DNA of 64,000 nucleotides from Sphaerimonospora mesophila NBRC 14179 = JCM 3151 (GTDB taxonomy: Bacteria > Actinomycetota > Actinomycetes > Streptosporangiales > Streptosporangiaceae). Below are positions 25,246 to 31,142 of the stretch, piece after piece. The stretch spans positions 1-64,000 of the forward strand of contig BCRI01000005.1 of the NCBI GenBank assembly GCA_001552515.1, written 5' to 3'. The notes beneath the pieces were generated by a model. That model was not told the DNA's origin and did not search any database. It saw only the letters and a list, made by a program, of their open reading frames with translations. Each line of letters begins with the position of its first letter. Within the stretch, counting starts at the first letter, position 1. The position numbers and the translations under genes were made by a program.

Positions 25246-26376
25246 TCAGCCGATGGTGGCTTTCCACCGGCCGCGCCGCAGGTGGATCGTCCCGTCCGGG
25301 TCGATCCGGACGGCCGCGCCGTACAGCGGCAGCATGCCGTGCTGCAGCCAGTAGTCGCGTGCCTCGTCGAAGATGTCCCACAGGCGGCGCGGGCCGCCCT
25401 GGTGCACGACAGGCCGTGCGTGCTCAGCCTGCACAGCCCGCGCCCACGACCCGTCCGAGTGGACCATGACCGCGGTCCGGGTGCCCCCATTCTCGTGGTA
25501 GCCGTGCTCGATGCCGGGGGCCATGACTTCCAGCATCGAGCGGAGCTCCCAGGCGTCTTCCTCGATGTCGAGGACGGGGAAGCGGGTCATCGCGACGTGC
25601 TCACCCTCGGCGGTCCGCGCGGTGGCCATCAGCTCGGCCAGGCTGGGCGGGTAGTCGGTCCCGTGCCGTGTACGCATGAACATCGCCCAGTCCCGCTCGA
25701 CCTGGCCTGTCGCGCCGCCGTCGTCGGTCTTCGCGGCGGTGACGATCAGACTGGTGTTCGTGATGGTCGTCGCGAGCCGCCCGCCCGTGGGGAGAGCTTC
25801 CAGCCACGAGGCCGGGACCGGGCGGACCGACACCATTGCCACGATCCGGTCGAACACTCCCGGTAGCGGCGCCGTGGCGTCACTGGTGACGATCAGCGGA
25901 CGGTACCCGACCTCGGACAGCCGACCGGTGGCGGCCGCCGTGAGGTAGGGGTCCACGTCGATCGATGTGACCCGGTCATCACCGAGCAGGTGGCACAGTA
26001 CGGCCGTGCCGTACCCGGAGCCAGTGCCGACGTCGAGGACGCTGTCCTTGTCGCCGATCCTGGCGTGCCGGTACATCTGAAGCACGAGAGCGGGCAGCGT
26101 GCTGGAGGAGGTGGGCCGGCCAGTCGGTTCGTCGCCGGGCTTGGCGTGGTCGGCGTGGAGGGTGCCGATCTTCGTGACGAGCGTGCGGTCGGCGTAGGCA
26201 GCGTTGACCCATGCTGTTTCATCGTCCCGGCCGTACCGTACTTCCCATCGGTTGTTCCAGGTCCACCAGGCGGGCACGAACTGGTGGCGTGGGATGTTGG
26301 CGACGGCTTCGCGCCACCGCGACCCCGGATGGGTGACGCGGTCGGCGAGCTGCTGCGCGTAGGGATGCCAGTCCAT
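25246..26376 (-). CDS. PCMT-type SAM-dependent methyltransferase
   Basis: Start ATG 26376 follows GGTGAGAG and lies 16 bp after the radical SAM stop. The 376-aa protein opens with MDWHPYAQQLADRV, has RHQFVPAWW and then the SAM-binding core (SVLDVGTGSGYGTAVL; VTSIDVDPYLTAAATGRL) typical of protein-L-isoaspartate O-methyltransferases. The C-terminal 170 residues extend beyond PCMT, as in the forms linked to peptide natural products. With the radical SAM gene upstream in the same operon, it probably modifies a peptide or protein rather than repairing isoaspartate. The substrate is not known. Confidence 0.75.
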   Translation of the reverse strand: MDWHPYAQQLADRVTHPGSRWREAVANIPRHQFVPAWWTWNNRWEVRYGRDDETAWVNAAYADRTLVTKIGTLHADHAKPGDEPTGRPTSSSTLPALVLQMYRHARIGDKDSVLDVGTGSGYGTAVLCHLLGDDRVTSIDVDPYLTAAATGRLSEVGYRPLIVTSDATAPLPGVFDRIVAMVSVRPVPASWLEALPTGGRLATTITNTSLIVTAAKTDDGGATGQVERDWAMFMRTRHGTDYPPSLAELMATARTAEGEHVAMTRFPVLDIEEDAWELRSMLEVMAPGIEHGYHENGGTRTAVMVHSDGSWARAVQAEHARPVVHQGGPRRLWDIFDEARDYWLQHGMLPLYGAAVRIDPDGTIHLRRGRWKATIG

Positions 26377-26392
26377 GACGGTCAGTCTGCTC

Positions 26393-27289
26393 TCACCGGC
26401 CGATCCCGGCGAGGTGAACCACCTGGCGACCTCGGACGGGCAGGATGAGAGCGTTGCTCTCACAGATCGTTTCGGCCGGTGCGCAGTCGTTGCCATCCGA
26501 GCCCGGTTTGCATGCGGTCGCGCCGTGGCGGCGGGGCACGTGAGTGACGAGGTCCCGCCAGACCGGGCCGGTGAGGATTTCCACGAGCGGCGTCGTCTTG
26601 ACGTTCCCCGCAGGCTGCATCCAGCGGCTCATGACGCACATCCACACGTCGCCAGTGCTGGAGATGGCGGCGCGGCCGTTGCCGCACTGACCGCATAGCT
26701 CGTTGACGCTCGTCTCGATGGTGTCGGCGCCTCGGCCGACGCCGCGCATCCGGTCGATCGCCCCGAGGCGGTTCACCCCGAGGTCCCGCATCTGGTCCCA
26801 CGCCTGCTGCGCTCGCTGCCCATCCCACAGCTCGATGACCGCGACCTTGAGCGGGATGCCCCTGTGTAGGGCCTCCTGGATGTTGGCCAACGTGCGGGCG
26901 TGGGAACCTTTGCGGCCGGTGACGCGGTCGTGCTCGTCGGGGTTGTCACTGTAGTAGCTGGTGGCCAGCGTGACGTTAGGGTCGTCGAGCACGTTCCACA
27001 GCCGGTCGGGCACGTGGAACAGGTTGGAGAACACCTGGGCCTTGAGGGACTGGGCGAGGGCGTGCTTCAGCAGGTGCTCGAAGTCGGGGTGCTGTGTCGG
27101 CTCGCCGCCGATGAACTGCACGGTCTTGATTCCGGCGCCGGGGGCGGAGGTGAGCAGGTTCTCCCAGTCGCCCGTGGTCATGGTGCCGTGTGAGCGGGTC
27201 GGACCGGACTCGGCGTAGCAGTGGCCGCAGTTGAGTTGGCAGCGGCCGGTGATCTCCAACTCTAAGAAGTGGACAGGTTCGAGCTGCAT
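26393..27289 (-). CDS. Radical SAM/SPASM protein
   Basis: Start ATG 27289 follows AAGGAATGAGG; an ATG six bases upstream is also possible. The 298-aa product has the 4Fe-4S radical SAM motif C-x3-C-x2-C in TGRCQLNCGHCYAE, the glycine motif FIGGEPTQHPDF, and a cysteine-rich C-terminal part (CGQCGNGRAAISSTGDVWMC, then ACKPGSDGNDC and ETIC) of the SPASM type, which holds auxiliary clusters. Such enzymes commonly modify ribosomal peptides. It precedes the PCMT gene. No obvious RiPP precursor is adjacent. Confidence 0.85.
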   Translation of the reverse strand: MQLEPVHFLELEITGRCQLNCGHCYAESGPTRSHGTMTTGDWENLLTSAPGAGIKTVQFIGGEPTQHPDFEHLLKHALAQSLKAQVFSNLFHVPDRLWNVLDDPNVTLATSYYSDNPDEHDRVTGRKGSHARTLANIQEALHRGIPLKVAVIELWDGQRAQQAWDQMRDLGVNRLGAIDRMRGVGRGADTIETSVNELCGQCGNGRAAISSTGDVWMCVMSRWMQPAGNVKTTPLVEILTGPVWRDLVTHVPRRHGATACKPGSDGNDCAPAETICESNALILPVRGRQVVHLAGIGR

Positions 27290-27291
27290 CC

Positions 27292-27681
27292 TCATTCCTT
27301 CCCTTGAGGGATTGTGTGGTGGAGCCCGTGGCCACGAGAGGGTTGCCGCCCTCCGCGCGCACCCCCCGGAGGGTGTGAAGGCGGGGTCGTCTCGTGGCCA
27401 CGGGGTTGTGCCTGGCGGACCTGGCCTCGCGGCCGGGTGGGTGTGGGTGTCCGGTGCGGTGGAGCGCCGGTGGCCCGCCAGAGCTCGAGTTCGGCTACGG
27501 CCATCTGGTGGTGTAGCTCGCGGGTGTTGGGTGCGTCGATGCTGCAGCCGTTGGGGCTGTCGCCGCAGTAGAACGCGGTGAATTGTCGTGCCCAGGGTCG
27601 CCACATGATGAGCCATGCGGGGCACTGCTGTTGCAGTTCGGCTGCCTCTTCGGCGCGGCCAGGGTCATAGGGGAGCAGCAT
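27292..27681 (-). CDS. Hypothetical protein upstream of the radical SAM gene, 129 aa
   Basis: The start is taken at ATG 27681 (GTG 27684 is possible), overlapping the preceding gene. Residues 22-60 (CPAWLIMWRPWARQFTAFYC) followed by an IDAPNTRELHHQM helix resemble small actinobacterial proteins with a P-x-W-x-I-M-x-x-x-x-R-x-F core. The C-terminal 50 residues are an R/G/P/H-rich low-complexity tail spanning a long inverted repeat in the DNA. It ends 2 bp from the radical SAM start. It could be a substrate or partner of the modifying enzymes; this is only inferred. Confidence 0.55.
   Translation of the reverse strand: MLLPYDPGRAEEAAELQQQCPAWLIMWRPWARQFTAFYCGDSPNGCSIDAPNTRELHHQMAVAELELWRATGAPPHRTPTPTRPRGQVRQAQPRGHETTPPSHPPGGARGGRQPSRGHGLHHTIPQGKE
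27325..27404 (-). repeat. Inverted pair of CGTGGCCACG palindromes upstream of the radical SAM gene
   Basis: CCCGTGGCCACGAGA (27325-27339) and TCTCGTGGCCACGGG (27390-27404) form a perfect 15-bp inverted repeat; each arm itself holds the palindrome CGTGGCCACG. Between them CCCTCCG pairs with CGGAGGG. The structure ends 35 bp before the radical SAM start. It could be an operator pair or a branched mRNA leader. Confidence 0.6.
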
Positions 27682-28063
27682 CACGGGGTGTGTCGTCGAG
27701 GAGAGCGGCAGCGAGCGGGCGGATTGCCCCGGTCGAGAGGAGGTCAGCGAGGGGCATCGCGCGCATATCGGTGTAGAGGCGCGCGAGTCGTACGGCCGCG
27801 GCTTCGGCGGTATGGGCGTAGGCGGTCAGCGGCCGCGTGCGTTTGCCGGTGAGGTCGGGGACGTGCCACCAGATGTGGCTGGCGGTGACGTGGGCGACGA
27901 GCCCGGCGAAGACGGAGACGACGACGCGCCCGTGTGGCAGTGCGTGAACGTCAGCGGGGATGTTGTGGTGTGCGAGCAGGCCGGCCAGGTGGGTGGCGGT
28001 GCGAGTGGCGTTTTCCTGGTCCTGCTGCCCAGCGGATTCATGGGTGTCGGTGTGGCGGGGCAC
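27665..28063 (-). CDS. Hypothetical protein, 132 aa, first gene of the radical SAM operon
   Basis: It starts at GTG 28063 with no clear ribosome site, so it may be leaderless. It has an N-terminal polar region, an alpha/beta middle (VHALPHGRVVVSVFAGLVAH, then IWWHVPDLTG) and a C-terminal helix (AAVRLARLYTDMRAMPLADL). The following gene overlaps its end, and the operon continues to the radical SAM and methyltransferase genes. AAACTTG repeats lie 35-57 bp upstream, matching the ones before the XRE operon. No family is recognised. Confidence 0.55.
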   Translation of the reverse strand: MPRHTDTHESAGQQDQENATRTATHLAGLLAHHNIPADVHALPHGRVVVSVFAGLVAHVTASHIWWHVPDLTGKRTRPLTAYAHTAEAAAVRLARLYTDMRAMPLADLLSTGAIRPLAAALLDDTPRDAAPL

Positions 28064-28097
28064 ACAGCGAAGGTAAGAAACCGCGTAGTCGCGTCTC

Positions 28098-28120
28098 TAC
28101 AAACTTGTACGAACTTGCAC
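28098..28120. promoter_or_regulatory. Tandem AAACTTG/GAACTTG operator-like repeat, site A
   Basis: TACAAACTTGT is followed by ACGAACTTGC with exactly 10-bp spacing, one helical turn. It lies between the XRE gene end and the start of the 28063 gene. The same GTACAAACTTGC sequence occurs upstream of the other minus-strand operon at 29745, suggesting one regulator for both. Confidence 0.6.
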
Positions 28121-28122
28121 GG

Positions 28123-28974
28123 CTATTCCAATGCGCTGATGGCGGACCTGATCAGAGTCCTGGCCTTGTCTCCGTAGACGGCGGCCGAGGCCAGGTCGTT
28201 AAAGCACTTCACATACAGGGCGATCTCGCGCGGCTGGGTGATGGTGACGGCTGCGGAGACGAGTTCGATGAAGACCCGCGCTTCGTCGTAGATGGAGAAC
28301 GTTTCCGCAGGTTTCTGTGCACGGCTTTCAGATAACGGGATGATGCCGAGGGAAAGGTTCGGTTGGTCCATGCCGGTCAGCATGTAGTGGAGCTGCTCGA
28401 TCATCACCTCGTCGCCGCCGGGGAATCGGTTGCGCAGCACCGACTCTTCAATGATCATGGCGCAGCGGCGAGTGCCGCTGGCGAGGTAGCGGCGGCGTGC
28501 GACCCGTGCCTTGACCGCTTCGTCGATATCGCTGGCCGAGGCCTGATGGAACTCGTTGAAGCGAGTGATGAGGGCCCGCATGTAGGCAGGGGTCTGCAGG
28601 GGCCAGGGGATGACGTTGGAACAGTAGAAGCGGAACAGGTGAGTCTCTTCGTACAGCGTCAGCCGCAACTCCTGCATCCGCTTTTGACTGCGCTGGACCC
28701 TCCGCCACTCCACGTAGGCGTTCTCGGCGTTGCGTGTGGCGGCGATCAGATTCGGGATTTCCTCTGGCACCCCGCAGATGGTGCACCACAGTCGGATGTC
28801 CTCATCGCTGGGCGGGGTGCGAGCGTGGATGAGCCGCGAGCATTTCGTCTCGTCCCACCCCGCCTGTCGTGCCAGCGCCCGGGCGGTCAGGCCGGAGTCG
28901 CGCAGGATCTCACGCAGCCGGTCGGCGATTGCCTGACGGGCCTGCTGGGCGCTGGAAGACTGGGAGCTGTGCAC
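28123..28974 (-). CDS. XRE-family regulator with DUF5753 C-terminal domain
   Basis: It starts at GTG 28974. Residues 10-70 form an XRE helix-turn-helix (ADRLREILRDSGLTARALAR, then QAGWDETKCSRLIHARTPPS). The rest matches DUF5753, the putative ligand or partner domain of these abundant actinobacterial regulators: FRFYCSNVIPWPLQTPAYMR, VARRRYLASGTRRCAMIIEE, ESVLRNRFPGGDEVMIEQL. This type usually controls an adjacent small gene, here a DUF6879 gene and a 79-aa acidic protein gene encoded just upstream. They form one operon with 13 bp and an overlap between genes. Confidence 0.85.
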   Translation of the reverse strand: MHSSQSSSAQQARQAIADRLREILRDSGLTARALARQAGWDETKCSRLIHARTPPSDEDIRLWCTICGVPEEIPNLIAATRNAENAYVEWRRVQRSQKRMQELRLTLYEETHLFRFYCSNVIPWPLQTPAYMRALITRFNEFHQASASDIDEAVKARVARRRYLASGTRRCAMIIEESVLRNRFPGGDEVMIEQLHYMLTGMDQPNLSLGIIPLSESRAQKPAETFSIYDEARVFIELVSAAVTITQPREIALYVKCFNDLASAAVYGDKARTLIRSAISALE

Positions 28975-28987
28975 GTGCGGAGGTTGA

Positions 28988-29506
28988 TCAGGCGGGCCGG
29001 TATTCCGAGTGGTCGAGGGCCCGCTTCCACACAGCCTCGAATGCTGACGAGCACAGCGTGACCTCGGCGGGGTCTTCGCTCAGCTCGTAACCCGCGGGTT
29101 CGCCGTCGCCGCTCTGGAATACCCAGCACACCAGGTGGTCATCGAACTGCCAGAAGTCGCAGCCGGGAAGGGCGATGTCTTTCGCCTGTGGGCGGGGAAG
29201 CCATCTCACCTTTTCGCCGGCTGCCAGGTTGGTGAAGGGGGTGGCGAGGTTCTCGTACCGGATGTAATCGCTGACCGGCTCGGAGATGACCCGTGCGCGA
29301 CGGAACGACACTCCCCGGTTCACGTGCCCCTTCACGAGGTCGATCCAGGGAAGCCAGAACTCGAATCGGGAGATTTCCTCCAGCGGTACACCGTCCTGCC
29401 ATGCCTGGAAACCGCGGCTCTGGCCGTAGGTGTCACGCAGCTCCAGGTGCGTCACCGAGCGCTGGGCTTGGGCGAACATCTCAGCCAAAATCTGGATCAT
29501 TGCCAC
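28988..29506 (-). CDS. DUF6879 family protein
   Basis: GTG 29506 is preceded by GGGAGG with good spacing and overlaps the previous gene by 26 bp. The 172-aa sequence contains FQAWQDGVPLEEISRF, WLPWIDLVKGHVNRGVSFRR, SEPVSDYIRYENLATPFTN and a C-terminal DDHLVCWVFQSGDGEPAGYE, matching the DUF6879 pattern. This family is almost always next to XRE-DUF5753 regulators in actinomycetes. Its biochemical role is not established. Confidence 0.8.
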   Translation of the reverse strand: MAMIQILAEMFAQAQRSVTHLELRDTYGQSRGFQAWQDGVPLEEISRFEFWLPWIDLVKGHVNRGVSFRRARVISEPVSDYIRYENLATPFTNLAAGEKVRWLPRPQAKDIALPGCDFWQFDDHLVCWVFQSGDGEPAGYELSEDPAEVTLCSSAFEAVWKRALDHSEYRPA

Positions 29507-29720
29507 CGCATGCCTCCCACAGCGCTTTCTTCAACTCTCTCGGTACTCGGAAGGCCCGCTCGTGAGATTCGATGTGGCTGACCTCCTGGATCTTGGCGAG
29601 TACGTCTGGGTCCTCTTCCGGCCAACCAACGATCACGAGGCTGCCGTCAGTGTCGTCCGCGTGTACCGAGGGGCAGCTATCTTGCTCGCTGCCGCCCTTG
29701 CCGTAGAACTTTAGTGCCAT
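29481..29720 (-). CDS. Small acidic partner protein of XRE/DUF6879 module, 79 aa
   Basis: ATG 29720 follows GGCAGGAG. The protein opens with MALKFYGKGGSEQDSCPSVH, has a strand pattern DGSLVIVGWPEEDPDV, then a charged helix, and ends FRVPRELKKALWEA. Short acidic proteins of this form are encoded with XRE-DUF5753 regulators in many actinomycetes and are related in style to the DUF397 group. It may bind or inhibit the regulator. It is also the most likely small-peptide candidate if the neighbouring radical SAM system acts on a peptide. Confidence 0.65.
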   Translation of the reverse strand: MALKFYGKGGSEQDSCPSVHADDTDGSLVIVGWPEEDPDVLAKIQEVSHIESHERAFRVPRELKKALWEACGGNDPDFG

Positions 29721-29744
29721 GGGTGAACTCCTGCCTGCGAACAT

Positions 29745-29794
29745 GTACAAACTTGCGCAGATGTGAGCCTGAATGCGTGTGTGACCAAAGTCAA
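29745..29794 (-). promoter_or_regulatory. Promoter region and AAACTTG operator, site B (XRE operon)
   Basis: On the minus strand TTGACT (29789-29794) and CAGGCT (29766-29771) are 17 bp apart. GTACAAACTTGCGC lies at 29745-29758, where transcription would begin, so a bound repressor there would block initiation. The same core occurs twice at site A. Confidence 0.5.
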
Positions 29795-30609
29795 GCGCTT
29801 TGGTGGGATGAGCTGGGGGACGTCGGGGGGAGACTGCGGTCTGTGATCCGGACTCGCTGCGGGTTCAACGTGCGGTACTGCACCTGGGCGGGCCCGGTGT
29901 CGTCGTAGGTGATGCGGACGATGTCGAGGACGGGACTGCCGCGGCTGATCTTCATGGTGCGCGCTTCCTCGGGGGTGGCAGCACGGACGCTGGTGCGGAG
30001 GTCCAGTCGGGCGGCCGAGCGCGGCACTTCGTAGGCGGCCAGGCCAGCTTCTCTGCGTTCCTGTGACACATAGGTGTGGTCGATGCAGACGACCCGCTTG
30101 GCGATGGTGCCGCGTGATTCCCATGCGGCGACGGGTGTTCCTTCGTCGAGGCCGAGATCCTGTGCGACGTCGGGGGTGGCGGTGTCGCGGTAGCCGCTCC
30201 CTGGTGTTGGGAGGAGATATCCGGTGGTTCCCGCTCGCTGGCAGGCGAGGGTCCATTCTCGGACTTCGTCCATGCGGGTGATCGCGAGGGGGATGTCGAT
30301 GACGACGGGCGGCCCTTGGACGATCATCCCCTTGTTCGCGACGCGCCAGATCAGCCCTTCGTCTTTGAGCGTCTTCATGGCTCTGGTGATGGTGGCGGTG
30401 CTGACGCGGTACATCTCCTTGAGTTGGTCCGTGTGGGGGAGTGGTTCGCCGACCGGGTAGGTGCCGTCGAGGATTTTGGCCCGTAGATCCTCCTGGACCA
30501 GGGCATACCGCTCGACGGACACGGTCGGGTCCTCTCCTTCGTCGCTGCTCCAGGGCGTTGATCGTATTACGGAGTAGTCGTGCGGGTTGTCGGGCGATCG
30601 GCTTGACAT
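29791..30609 (-). CDS. GntR-family repressor with UTRA domain (KorSA-like)
   Basis: ATG 30609 gives a 272-aa protein. Residues about 35-100 form a GntR winged helix (RYALVQEDLRAKILDGTYPV, then VSTATITRAMKTLKDEGLIW). The remainder is a UTRA ligand-binding domain (WESRGTIAKRVVCIDHTYVS; SRGSPVLDIVRITYDDTGPA). In pSAM2-type elements a GntR/UTRA protein (KorSA) represses the switch to transfer. Here the gene is divergent from the WhiB-traB operon, and a perfect 16-bp palindrome lies between them, overlapping the operon promoter. Autorepression and control of transfer are strong inferences. Confidence 0.85.
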   Translation of the reverse strand: MSSRSPDNPHDYSVIRSTPWSSDEGEDPTVSVERYALVQEDLRAKILDGTYPVGEPLPHTDQLKEMYRVSTATITRAMKTLKDEGLIWRVANKGMIVQGPPVVIDIPLAITRMDEVREWTLACQRAGTTGYLLPTPGSGYRDTATPDVAQDLGLDEGTPVAAWESRGTIAKRVVCIDHTYVSQERREAGLAAYEVPRSAARLDLRTSVRAATPEEARTMKISRGSPVLDIVRITYDDTGPAQVQYRTLNPQRVRITDRSLPPTSPSSSHQSA

Positions 30610-30631
30610 TGATCGGCGACGTCTGTTTACT
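30603..30631 (+). promoter_or_regulatory. Near-consensus promoter of the transfer operon
   Basis: TTGACA (30603-30608), a 17-bp spacer and TTTACT (30626-30631) face the WhiB gene. The -35 is perfect and overlaps the start codon of the divergent GntR gene. The -10 lies inside the 16-bp palindrome, so repressor binding would exclude RNA polymerase. Confidence 0.8.
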
Positions 30632-30639
30632 AGTAAACA
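30624..30639. promoter_or_regulatory. Perfect 16-bp palindromic operator for the GntR repressor
   Basis: TGTTTACTAGTAAACA is a perfect palindrome containing GT-x-TAC/GTA-x-AC half sites of the kind bound by HutC/UTRA-type GntR proteins. It overlaps the -10 of the plus-strand promoter and lies 15 bp upstream of the GntR start codon. Confidence 0.8.
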
Positions 30640-30662
30640 TAGCGTAACAGAGGATCGAAAAA

Positions 30663-30692
30663 GGCGGCTCACCGCTCCACCGGCAAGCCGCC
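30663..30692 (+). other. Leader hairpin upstream of the WhiB-like gene
   Basis: GGCGGCT (30663-30669) can pair with AGCCGCC (30686-30692) in the 150-nt leader between the promoter and the WhiB start. No U-tract follows. It may affect leader stability or act as an attenuator. Confidence 0.35.
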
Positions 30693-30788
30693 CCACCTCG
30701 AAGCTGCGGGCGCCGCCCAGGACTCCACTCCCAGGCGACGCCCTTGACACCAGGTCTCACTGTCTCTCGCGAAAGGACCCGAGACCCG

Positions 30789-31142
30789 ATGCCCAGCTAC
30801 ATCGTGGCACCCAGCCACCGCACTGTCACATCCGAGGCCGACCGCAACGCCGCCGAACGCCGGGCTGAGCTCGACGCGCTTCTCCTCACCCCGTCCGCGC
30901 TGTGCCGCCAGCCGGGCACCGACCCCGACACCTGGTACCCCGTCAAGGACGAGCTGGCCGACAACGACGCCTACGCGCGGGACGCCTGCGCGGGCTGCCC
31001 GTTCACCGGGCTGGCCGGCCCCTGCGTCGAGCGGGCGAGCTACCTGCCGTACGACCGGTACGGCGTGATCGGCGGCACCGGCCCGAAGAAGCGGCGCATC
31101 TACGGGATCGGCACCTACGAGGACATCGAGGTCGCGGCATGA
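30789..31142 (+). CDS. WhiB-like iron-sulphur regulator (element-borne)
   Basis: ATG 30789 gives 117 aa. Cysteines 39, 67, 70 and 79 match the WhiB arrangement, with C-x2-C in DACAGCPF and a final cysteine in GPCVER; the gap between the third and fourth is eight residues, longer than usual. The turn GVIGG and basic KKRR follow, corresponding to the DNA-binding G-V/I-x-G-G and basic tail. WhiB-like proteins are found on many actinophages and AICEs. It is the first gene of the operon under the GntR-controlled promoter and overlaps the next gene (ATGA). Confidence 0.85.
   Translation: MPSYIVAPSHRTVTSEADRNAAERRAELDALLLTPSALCRQPGTDPDTWYPVKDELADNDAYARDACAGCPFTGLAGPCVERASYLPYDRYGVIGGTGPKKRRIYGIGTYEDIEVAA

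Noticed and set aside
25246-26496. N-terminal extension of the PCMT gene to 26496
   Set aside because: The extra 40 codons overlap the radical SAM gene and lack family similarity; ATG 26376 has a ribosome site and begins the conserved MDWHPYAQQL segment.
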